From assembly GCA_020630335.1 (NCBI GenBank), contig JAHDBN010000008.1:40905-104904 (forward strand): a stretch of DNA of 64,000 nucleotides. Reading direction: 5' to 3'. The notes below the pieces were generated by a model. The model did no database searches, had not been told where the DNA came from, and saw only the letters and a list, made by a program, of their open reading frames with translations. Source of the DNA: Bacteriovoracaceae bacterium (GTDB taxonomy: Bacteria > Bdellovibrionota > Bacteriovoracia > Bacteriovoracales > Bacteriovoracaceae). The translations under genes were made by a program, and so were the position numbers. Positions 37,723 to 44,772 of the stretch are shown one piece after another; the stretch's first letter is position 1; each line of letters opens with the position of its first letter.

Positions 37723-40562
37723 TTCATAATGATATATACGCCATCAGTTACTTGTACAGCGTTAAGTGTTGAAAAATCAAAATTGATTTGATCTATACTT
37801 GTTTTTTGTCCAATGTTCGACAAAGAAGAAGAGAGTCTCATCCCAAAAGCATTGAATGTTTCAGATAAGTTATAAGTAATGCCAGCTACATCAATTTGAG
37901 AATATTCTTGATAAACTGACTTATTTTTTTGATAACCACAACTAAGACTAACATCCAAAACACTTTTCTTAATAGATGTATTTTCTAGAACAATATTAAA
38001 ATCATTTTGAGATTTTTCAATGACAACATCAAAGCAAACATTCTTTATACTATAATCACTTGTACTCACACTAAAGCTCTTTACTTCATCTCCGATCCAA
38101 AAATAAGATTTCTTCTCGCTCACAATTCTTCCTTGCTCACGATTCAAGTTATAGGAAATGGGAGCACTCATCTCTGAAAAGTTTGTCTCTGATATAACTT
38201 TTAACTCTAAGTCCAATACAACCTTCTTAGATACACTTAGAAGAGTTATTTCATCTTCGTGTGAATTAATACTTAATACCTTCTCATAAAAATTATAGCT
38301 AATATTTTTCGCTTCACCGTCTAATCGCTTTATACTCACTTCATCAACTGTATAAATATAATCAGAAGCTTCTATAAACTTTGCATCTCGATCAATCTCA
38401 AAAGTTTCAAATGTTTTCATGTTAGAGATATAAGTAATCCCATCTTGATTATAACAAATGTTCCTAGAGAGCTCTTTACAAATATCTTTTTCACTTATCG
38501 CATTTATTAGTGATTTCTTCTCTGAAGCCAAAGTTTGTGCTTTAAGATCATATTGTCCCAAAGTATATATGTGGTCTTGATATCCAGTATAGAAAAATAA
38601 AGTATCCTCAAATAATTCTATATCTACTAACTGGTTATTATAAGAAGATAAATTAACTTCATTCAATTTTGAGTCACTTAAAGAAAACTCGAATAATTTC
38701 TTTTGATAAAGAATATATAAAGCATCTTTTGATCCTGAATATATGATTTTCTGAATCCATTTCTCATCAAGGCCAATATCTAAAAAAGCACTACTATTTA
38801 GATCAAAGACTTTCTTTTCATCTACTAAAATAAGATTTGCTGCTAATTCTTCTAAATCTTCCCCTATAGGTAATAAATAGCTAATTTGTTTTTTTCCTAA
38901 TCTAACTTCGATATTGTCATTAGGATTTGAAGAGTAATGAGCAATACTAGATAGATCTTTGTTTTGATGAGGTAAGCAATAATTCTTTCCCTTCTCACAT
39001 AACTTTACAGCACCACGCAAATATCTTTTTAACTCAAAATCATAATTATAAGTATTTAAGCTCTCCCACTCTTCTGATCCTTGTAAGCAATTTAATGATT
39101 TTCTACAAACTTCAGCTGCTTTAATTTTTTTGGCCCTTTTCTTTTCTAATCGATCAAACTTTAGCTTTAAAGAATCTACTTTATTCTGATCATTCCATCC
39201 CCATCTAAGATCAGGTTCATCATTAGGATCATACGAAGGATATTCATAATAAAATAATTTAAAAACATCTTCTAAGCTAATATGACTACCTTGATAATCT
39301 AAACGGTTTTTCTCAGTAAGCGCTTGGTAAAATTCTTCTAAACTAGGATCACTAGTTTTTAAATCATCTATTGTTCTATAAATATCTGAAAAGTATTCTA
39401 GAATTCTTTTATCTCGAGAAGGAGTACTCCAATCTTCATATCCTTGAGTTCCAATTGAACAATCATTCTCTCTACAATACCTATATCCTTCATTAACAAT
39501 TCTCTTTCTATTTAAAATAAAACTTTGAAGTGCTCCGACCATAGTGGCGATTGTGGCCTTAGCGTTCATAGAAATCTTCAACTTATTAACAATAAGATCT
39601 TTAGTGAAATTTGTTTTCCCTGTTAAGTATTCTTCTTTATACTGCTCATCTGAATACCAAGGCATTTCCCTTGCAGGCAACAATGCCCAATTAGAACCTT
39701 TTTTCACAGGCCATCTGAATTTCATAAACCCACCTAAGTCGGCAGGGATTGACTTCATATCTAGTAAAACTTCTTCTTGAAGCACTCTAACTTTAGAAGG
39801 AATAGTCGAAGATAATTTCAGAATTGGAGCACCTGACCCATCATAATTAATCTTAGAAATCACTCGCACATGATTCCCAAAAAGCTGAGAAACACCTTCT
39901 CTAAAAGATTCTCTCGTCAACTTAATAGGATAAGAGTCTTTACCTAAAGACTTTGTATAAGCATTATCTTTTAAATAAGCCATTGCAGCTAAGAAGACTT
40001 CATCTTCTTCCCAGTTCTTAGCTCTCTTAAGTCCTTTCCATTTCTTAAAAAAAACATCTTGTGTAAATAAATCACCTGATCCTGCTAAAGAGTTTGCAGC
40101 TGGCAAAGAATTGTCCCTAGCAAAAATCCATCTCAGTACAAATAAAACATCAGCACAATCAGTACTCATATTTTTATCAACAAAGTAATCTTTATAAAGA
40201 GTATCTCGAATCCAAGTAGCGTATTTATCTTCCCAATCTAAATTCCATTCATTTTTTACAGTCCAGATACTTTCTTTCTCTAAAACTTTAAATTCATCTT
40301 TTTTTGAAAAAATAAATTCATTTTCAGGATTATAGTTTTCAATAAATCGATTTAATTCTATTTTTGATTTAAATTTTTTTTGATCAATTCTTCTTTGAAA
40401 TGTATTAGCTTCTCTTAAGTAGTGATCAAGAATGTAAACATCACCTTCTTGATATTGCTCCAGATAATGTACACCAAGCTTAGTTTTAAGACTCATTGTG
40501 GAAGCACGAGAGAAAACAGAGAAAATGACAATAATAGAAAATAAAAAAATATGCTTGGCCAT
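37719..40562 (-). CDS. Large secreted protein of unknown function, possible cysteine-peptidase-like N-domain
   Basis: This 947-residue protein has a signal peptide (MAKHIFLFSIIVIFSVFSRA). Near the N-terminus STDCADVLFVLRWIFA (Cys136) and GNHVRVISKIN (His231) are arranged like a papain/NlpC-type Cys-His pair, which is inference only. Between about 365 and 545 there are three repeats of a CxxxxC or CxxxxxC pair followed by an acidic/aromatic segment. The C-terminal 350 residues are strand-rich with repeated short hydrophobic blades, suggestive of a beta-propeller. It lies upstream of, and overlaps by 4 nt, the symporter gene. Confidence 0.68.
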   Translation of the reverse strand: MAKHIFLFSIIVIFSVFSRASTMSLKTKLGVHYLEQYQEGDVYILDHYLREANTFQRRIDQKKFKSKIELNRFIENYNPENEFIFSKKDEFKVLEKESIWTVKNEWNLDWEDKYATWIRDTLYKDYFVDKNMSTDCADVLFVLRWIFARDNSLPAANSLAGSGDLFTQDVFFKKWKGLKRAKNWEEDEVFLAAMAYLKDNAYTKSLGKDSYPIKLTRESFREGVSQLFGNHVRVISKINYDGSGAPILKLSSTIPSKVRVLQEEVLLDMKSIPADLGGFMKFRWPVKKGSNWALLPAREMPWYSDEQYKEEYLTGKTNFTKDLIVNKLKISMNAKATIATMVGALQSFILNRKRIVNEGYRYCRENDCSIGTQGYEDWSTPSRDKRILEYFSDIYRTIDDLKTSDPSLEEFYQALTEKNRLDYQGSHISLEDVFKLFYYEYPSYDPNDEPDLRWGWNDQNKVDSLKLKFDRLEKKRAKKIKAAEVCRKSLNCLQGSEEWESLNTYNYDFELKRYLRGAVKLCEKGKNYCLPHQNKDLSSIAHYSSNPNDNIEVRLGKKQISYLLPIGEDLEELAANLILVDEKKVFDLNSSAFLDIGLDEKWIQKIIYSGSKDALYILYQKKLFEFSLSDSKLNEVNLSSYNNQLVDIELFEDTLFFYTGYQDHIYTLGQYDLKAQTLASEKKSLINAISEKDICKELSRNICYNQDGITYISNMKTFETFEIDRDAKFIEASDYIYTVDEVSIKRLDGEAKNISYNFYEKVLSINSHEDEITLLSVSKKVVLDLELKVISETNFSEMSAPISYNLNREQGRIVSEKKSYFWIGDEVKSFSVSTSDYSIKNVCFDVVIEKSQNDFNIVLENTSIKKSVLDVSLSCGYQKNKSVYQEYSQIDVAGITYNLSETFNAFGMRLSSSLSNIGQKTSIDQINFDFSTLNAVQVTDGVYIIMK

Positions 40563-40631
40563 TGAGTTCTTTTACGAAAACAGAGCTAAGTAGAGAATTA
40601 ATAAATAAGAGTTTGAAAACATTACAGATGA

Positions 40632-40645
40632 CGCGCCGCGCCCGC
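40632..40645. other. 14-base all-GC patch in an AT-rich intergenic region
   Basis: The sequence CGCGCCGCGCCCGC is 100% G+C within a very AT-rich 152-bp region between the 947-residue secreted gene and the small acidic-tail gene. It is not a perfect palindrome. It could be a protein-binding site near divergent promoters. Confidence 0.4.
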
Positions 40646-40714
40646 TAATCTCTTTAACTTGATTATTTTCATTCTAGGCCTTAATCTTTGAAAAAATTAT
40701 AACAAGGATAAAAA

Positions 40715-40978
40715 ATGGAACTAGTAAAAACTGTAAAAGAATTCTCTATTTATAAGAAAAAAAATAACAGATTCTGTGTTAAAACAACTAAAGGTAATAA
40801 CACTATTAATGGTGAAAAAAAGCAAGAAATCCTTCTTTCTGAAGGATTAATAAAACTATCTGTAGCAAAAGCAAAACCAGTAGAAGAAGCTCCTGCTGAA
40901 GAAACAGTAAGTGAAGAAGTTGTAGCTGAGGCCCCAGCAGAAGAAGTGAGTTCTGAAGAGACACCTGCTGCTGAGTAA
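40715..40978 (+). CDS. Small protein with acidic Pro-Ala-Glu tail
   Basis: This is an 87-residue protein. The first 52 residues look like a small folded domain (VKEFSIYKKKNNRFCVKTTK), and the last 35 are a repetitive acidic tail built from APAEE-type units. No signal peptide is present, so it is cytosolic. AAGGA lies about 6 nt before the ATG. Function is unknown; small nucleoid- or ribosome-associated proteins have comparable tails, but this is speculative. Its stop lies 1 nt from the stop of convergent queE. Confidence 0.65.
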   Translation: MELVKTVKEFSIYKKKNNRFCVKTTKGNNTINGEKKQEILLSEGLIKLSVAKAKPVEEAPAEETVSEEVVAEAPAEEVSSEETPAAE

Positions 40979-40979
40979 A

Positions 40980-41678
40980 TTAAACTCTTAAAGATTCAGT
41001 GCCGTAAACGAATTTATGCTGTTGGGAGATGACTCTAAAATCTCCCCCACATTCTTCATTCCACTTGAGAACATCTTGAGTATCTTTAACATTAAAGCTA
41101 TCACTCGTTGTATAAGCTGGCGTTATTACCCAATTTAGAAGCCCTGAATAAGACTTAGAAAGCTCTTTTTTAGCGCTTAAGACATATTCATAATCAACTC
41201 TATCTTGCACTACTGACTTTATTTGATATTTACCTGGATATTTTAAAGCGACCTCTTTTACTAGTTCTAAGGATGTTTTAACTCCAGTAGATGGAGTTTT
41301 AAAATCAAAACTTATAAAATCAACCGTATCAAATAATTCTTCATCAACTCTTGTTCCTGAAGCTTCTATATTAATAAAGTGCCCTTTGTCTTTTAAAAAC
41401 TTTGCTAAGTACTTTACTGCAGGTAAGTGCTTGGGGTGCATTGGATCTCCACCCGTAATAGAGATTCTTTTAATACTCATACTTTCTCGTAAAACCTCAG
41501 AGTATAAATCTATAATGTCATAATTTTTACCATTAGAGTTAAAATCCCAAGTCTCTTTAGAATCACAATTTAAACAACCAATACTACAACCCTGAAATCG
41601 CACAAAGATTTGGGGCATTCCCACAAAAACGCCCTCACCTTCAGTTGCCTTATAAATTGAGTGAATATAAAAATTCAT
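40980..41678 (-). CDS. queE: 7-carboxy-7-deazaguanine synthase (radical SAM)
   Basis: This radical SAM enzyme makes 7-carboxy-7-deazaguanine in the queuosine precursor pathway. The iron-sulfur motif is CSIGCLNC (Cys31, Cys35, Cys38), the CX3CX2C form, preceded by the QueE signature KATEGEGVFVG with FVRFQG. The length (232 aa) is usual. No other que gene is in the window. The leader contains a terminator-like hairpin about 60 nt before the ATG, so expression may be controlled by attenuation. Confidence 0.92.
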   Translation of the reverse strand: MNFYIHSIYKATEGEGVFVGMPQIFVRFQGCSIGCLNCDSKETWDFNSNGKNYDIIDLYSEVLRESMSIKRISITGGDPMHPKHLPAVKYLAKFLKDKGHFINIEASGTRVDEELFDTVDFISFDFKTPSTGVKTSLELVKEVALKYPGKYQIKSVVQDRVDYEYVLSAKKELSKSYSGLLNWVITPAYTTSDSFNVKDTQDVLKWNEECGGDFRVISQQHKFVYGTESLRV

Positions 41679-41740
41679 GAGCTCTTTTTACACAATAATA
41701 AGTTTGAGGGCAAATAAAGATAAATAGGTATGAAAAAAGG

Positions 41741-41775
41741 TAAAAAAAGAGGGTCTCCTGCCTGAAAGACCCTCT
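41741..41775 (-). terminator. Intrinsic terminator or attenuator in the queE leader
   Basis: Read on the minus strand, AGAGGGTCT (41775-41767) and AGACCCTCT (41756-41748) form a 9-bp GC-rich stem followed directly by seven T. It ends about 62 nt before the queE ATG. No co-directional gene lies just upstream, so it should either end a small RNA or attenuate queE. A separate inverted repeat (GTAACAT-CC-ATGTTAC, 41799-41814) lies on its 5' side. Confidence 0.7.
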
Positions 41776-41798
41776 ATTTTGACATCCTGTCTGTGTGG

Positions 41799-41814
41799 GT
41801 AACATCCATGTTAC
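41799..41814. repeat. Perfect inverted repeat upstream of queE
   Basis: The 7-base arms GTAACAT and ATGTTAC are separated by CC. The repeat lies between queE and the divergent exonuclease gene. As DNA it may be an operator; as minus-strand RNA it folds as a small hairpin before the terminator. Confidence 0.5.
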
Positions 41815-41903
41815 TCCATATAAAATTGTAACATTTTCTGGTAGCTAGGAAAGATAAAAATTAAAACAGTAAGATTTTCCGCCTTTTCATGGCACAATAT
41901 TTC

Positions 41904-41932
41904 CTGACTTTTCTGTTAGACTCAATCATAAT
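41904..41932 (+). promoter_or_regulatory. Candidate promoter of the exonuclease gene (leaderless)
   Basis: CTGACT (41904-41909) and CATAAT (41927-41932) are separated by 17 bp. The -10 hexamer ends 6 nt before the ATG at 41939, so the transcript would begin at or next to the start codon. Confidence 0.45.
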
Positions 41933-41938
41933 AGAGTT

Positions 41939-42517
41939 ATGAGATATCTTTCCTTTGATATAGAAGCTACTGGCTTAGAAGAGCATGATCACATCATTGA
42001 GTTTGGCTGCGTCCCAATAAATGCAAGCAATCAAACGATATCTGATCAAAACAGTTTTCATTGTTATATAAAATGTCCTTCATTTGAAACTCTTAAACCC
42101 AAATTAAACGAATGGGTTGTTAAAAATAATAAATCGCTAATCGATAAAGCACATCAAGATGGAATTACTTTAAGTGAATTTAAAAAGAAGCTTGAAATTT
42201 ACTTAAACTCAGAAGCAATTAAAGAATATTTTAATAATCAAAAAATAGTGCTTATGGGAAAATCACTAAATGCAATCGATCTTCCTTTTTTAAATAGAGA
42301 CCTTGGGTGGAAATGGATGAGAAATTACTTCTCTCATCGAACTCTCGATGTAACATCTGCTACTTATACTTTTATTGATCAAAATATTATTCCTGAGGAA
42401 TGTGAGTCAGGAAGTCATTTAATGAAAAGACTTAATTTAGGTGACGTTGCTCATACAGCTTTAGAAGATTCTATTAATGTAGCGAAAATATATTTTGAAT
42501 TATTAAAACTCTCTTAA
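41939..42517 (+). CDS. DEDDh-family 3'-5' exonuclease (DnaQ-like)
   Basis: This 192-residue protein has the exonuclease fold of the DnaQ/RNase T group. Motif Exo I is Asp7 and Glu9 in FDIEATGL, and Exo III is HTALEDSINVA (His and Asp). Exo II is probably the Asp in AIDLPFLNRD. It may be a DNA or RNA trimming exonuclease; whether it is polymerase-associated cannot be seen. There is no Shine-Dalgarno. It ends in TTAA, which is also the stop of the convergent M23 gene. Confidence 0.83.
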   Translation: MRYLSFDIEATGLEEHDHIIEFGCVPINASNQTISDQNSFHCYIKCPSFETLKPKLNEWVVKNNKSLIDKAHQDGITLSEFKKKLEIYLNSEAIKEYFNNQKIVLMGKSLNAIDLPFLNRDLGWKWMRNYFSHRTLDVTSATYTFIDQNIIPEECESGSHLMKRLNLGDVAHTALEDSINVAKIYFELLKLS

Positions 42518-43344
42518 GGATTAGAAGCTAAACCAAGTCCTTGATAAAAATCCATTGGATCTAAGGCCTTATTATCAAAGCGAATTTCAAAATGCAGGTG
42601 ATTTCCTGTAGATCTTCCAGTACTTCCAACTTGAGCTATAGTTTGTCCTTTTTCAACGAGTTCACCTCTTTTACTAAAGTTTCTACTCGCATGCGCATAG
42701 ACTGTATGATAATCATTGTTATGAGCAATAATGGTAACATTTCCATAACTTCCCATCCAACCAGAATAAATTACTTTCCCCGATTCAGCAGCAACAATAG
42801 AACTTCCTTTTTTCGCACCAATATCTATTCCTTTATGCATTGATCTTTTTTTTCTAATTTTTCTATGTCCATAAGAAGATGTAATTCTATAGCTCTCTTT
42901 TAAAGGCCATAAAAATCTCAAAACCCTATCTGGATCTAAGATTTTCTCTTCTTTTGTTTTTCTTAAAACTTCTTCTGTTGATTGAGCGACAAATGGTACA
43001 TTACTCGTCCCATTTTCAAGTTCTAAAGGTATTTGCTGGACGTTTTCTTGCTGATCAAAATCTTTCACTAAAGCTACTTCTGCATTGTTCTCTTCTACAC
43101 TAGCAATACCTCTAGTATAATCTACTTCATCTCCCAGTAGAGTTAACTGCGGCTTATATTTTTCATAAGGATTTTCTAATTTTTTTTCTTTAGAAGCAAA
43201 GGCCATAATACTTTTTTCTATTTGTTGAACAAGCTCTGTAGATCCAGAATGATCTTCATGAACTTCAGCTTCTTTATGAATAACTGAAATTGATGAACAT
43301 GAAATAACATTCATTACTAAAAATAAAATTGCTAACTTTTTCAT
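42514..43344 (-). CDS. M23-family (LytM-like) murein endopeptidase lipoprotein
   Basis: This lipoprotein (lipobox VISC, Cys16) carries a C-terminal LytM domain (about 150-265) that cleaves peptidoglycan cross-links or activates amidases. Zinc ligands are His170 and Asp174 (MHKGIDIG) and His251 in HLHFE; His218 in VYAHAS is the likely catalytic His. Residues 20-145 are an unstructured linker. All catalytic residues are intact, so it may be an active hydrolase. Its ATG overlaps the surE stop by 4 nt. Confidence 0.9.
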   Translation of the reverse strand: MKKLAILFLVMNVISCSSISVIHKEAEVHEDHSGSTELVQQIEKSIMAFASKEKKLENPYEKYKPQLTLLGDEVDYTRGIASVEENNAEVALVKDFDQQENVQQIPLELENGTSNVPFVAQSTEEVLRKTKEEKILDPDRVLRFLWPLKESYRITSSYGHRKIRKKRSMHKGIDIGAKKGSSIVAAESGKVIYSGWMGSYGNVTIIAHNNDYHTVYAHASRNFSKRGELVEKGQTIAQVGSTGRSTGNHLHFEIRFDNKALDPMDFYQGLGLASNP

Positions 43345-44126
43345 TTTATACCCTTATTAAACTCATCTAATACATTTTTTAATTTTTCAAAATCAAAGTT
43401 TTTATGATGATGAATTGGAAGATAAGATATTGAGATGAAACCTTTCTCTATTGCTTCACAATCAGAATTCTCAATTGATTTATCATAATCTTGTAATTTT
43501 CCTACTATCCAATAATAATCTCTATTTCTACCATCTTCTCTATGAGAAATTTCTTCCGAATAATACCTAAATCCTAAATTTGTTAATTTGATTCCCTTAA
43601 TTTCTTGATAAGGACGGTTGGGAACATTGATATTTATAATGCCATCTGTTCCAAAACTATCTAACAAGTTAAGATCAAATAACTTTTTAACTGCCTTTGA
43701 AGCACTCTTAAAGTGAAATTCTTGCTCCTCTACTAAAAACTCACAACACAAACTAACAGCAACACCTTGTGAGCCATGAAAAGCAGCTTCTCTTGCTCCT
43801 GCAACTGTTGAAGAATAATAAATATCTTGAGCTAGATTAGCTCCTTTATTAATTCCTGAGACAACGACCTTAGGTCTTTCATTTTTATGAAAATGTCCCA
43901 AACTTAGTAAAACACAATCAGCTGGAAAACCAGTACAATGATACTTATTCTCGCCATGTTTCTTCACACGCAAAGGTGCATTTAAAGTAAGGCTATGCCC
44001 ACTAGTAGATCTTTCATCATGCGGAGCCAGCATGTGAACATCAGCCGAATAAGTCTTGAGCTCGTTAAAGATACTCTCTATTCCTTCTGAAGTGTAGCCG
44101 TCATCATTTGTTACTAATATTTTCAT
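43341..44126 (-). CDS. surE: 5'/3'-nucleotidase SurE
   Basis: This metal-dependent phosphatase dephosphorylates nucleoside monophosphates. The start MKILVTNDDGYTSEG contains the metal-binding NDD, and SGINKGANL plus YSSTVAGAREAA are family blocks. The ATG at 44126 is chosen because GGGAG lies 4 nt upstream and the family begins here; the frame is open 14 codons further. The protein is 261 aa. It is followed with a 4-nt overlap by the M23 gene. Confidence 0.93.
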   Translation of the reverse strand: MKILVTNDDGYTSEGIESIFNELKTYSADVHMLAPHDERSTSGHSLTLNAPLRVKKHGENKYHCTGFPADCVLLSLGHFHKNERPKVVVSGINKGANLAQDIYYSSTVAGAREAAFHGSQGVAVSLCCEFLVEEQEFHFKSASKAVKKLFDLNLLDSFGTDGIININVPNRPYQEIKGIKLTNLGFRYYSEEISHREDGRNRDYYWIVGKLQDYDKSIENSDCEAIEKGFISISYLPIHHHKNFDFEKLKNVLDEFNKGIK

Positions 44127-44205
44127 AAACTCCCGTTCTTTCATTATGTAGATCGTAAGATGACACAATTAAATTAAGGCCTTAAGTTCATGAGGAAAAA
44201 AATTC

Positions 44206-44772
44206 CTAGAGAGTCTTAAAAAATTGATAAGGATGTTGAGTCCCAATTGATTCTGGATGAAACTGATATGATAAAGTATTTAAAAATTTCATGCCATAAA
44301 CTCGATTTTTCTTATAAAGTAAGCATGTTTTAATGAGTTCGTGTTTTTTATAAAGAATTTCTAGAGAGTTATATCTTTGAACAAGAATATTTGAAGAAGA
44401 TGTTTGTAAAATATTTTTCCAATCCTGATTAAGTTGTATTTTCACTGAAAATCCATGAATTGCATCTTCATCTTTTTTTATATCAAAACCAAAAGATCTT
44501 AAGATTATTTGATGCCCTAGACAAATTCCTAAGATTTGAAACTGTTGTAATACGGCCAATCTAATGGATTTATATAAGCTTTGATACTTATCGGGATGAC
44601 CTGGACCGGGACCAAGAACGATCAAGGAAGATTTTATTTTTTTTGACTTTAATATTTTCTTAAAATCTAAGACTGAGATGACTTTAACATCGTACTTGAG
44701 TGCATGAAGAAAAGATGCAATGTTAAAAGTAAAGCTATCTTCAAAATCAACAATATAAGCAGATTGACTCAG
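44206..44772 (-). CDS. PabA/TrpG-type glutamine amidotransferase with rare CTG start
   Basis: This is a class I glutamine amidotransferase that supplies ammonia for aminodeoxychorismate or anthranilate synthesis. The first ATG/GTG/TTG start in the frame is TTG 44625 (139 aa), but that lacks the conserved N-terminus. Upstream the frame reads SAYIVDFEDSFTFNIASFL, matching the family start (IDNYDSFTYNL). AAGGAG (44784-44779) lies 6 nt before a CTG at 44772, which overlaps the lptD stop. This gives 188 aa with Cys84 (GICLGHQ) and His172/Glu174 (FHPES). An ATT at 44778 is an alternative start. No PabB/TrpE partner is in the window. Confidence 0.72.
   Translation of the reverse strand: MSQSAYIVDFEDSFTFNIASFLHALKYDVKVISVLDFKKILKSKKIKSSLIVLGPGPGHPDKYQSLYKSIRLAVLQQFQILGICLGHQIILRSFGFDIKKDEDAIHGFSVKIQLNQDWKNILQTSSSNILVQRYNSLEILYKKHELIKTCLLYKKNRVYGMKFLNTLSYQFHPESIGTQHPYQFFKTL

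Noticed and set aside
40632..40645. GC patch as a horizontally acquired fragment
   Set aside because: It is only 14 bases and the flanking sequence has the usual composition.
41741..41775. Terminator of the plus-strand small acidic-tail gene
   Set aside because: Transcription would have to cross all of queE in antisense, and the T-run lies on the minus-strand 3' side.
41679..41938. Known preQ1-I riboswitch upstream of queE
   Set aside because: The sequence does not match the short preQ1-I consensus I can recall; only the terminator-like part is supported.
44206..44625. Truncated amidotransferase pseudogene starting at TTG 44625
   Set aside because: The conserved N-terminus is present in frame upstream with a well-placed SD and a CTG start, so the gene is intact rather than truncated.
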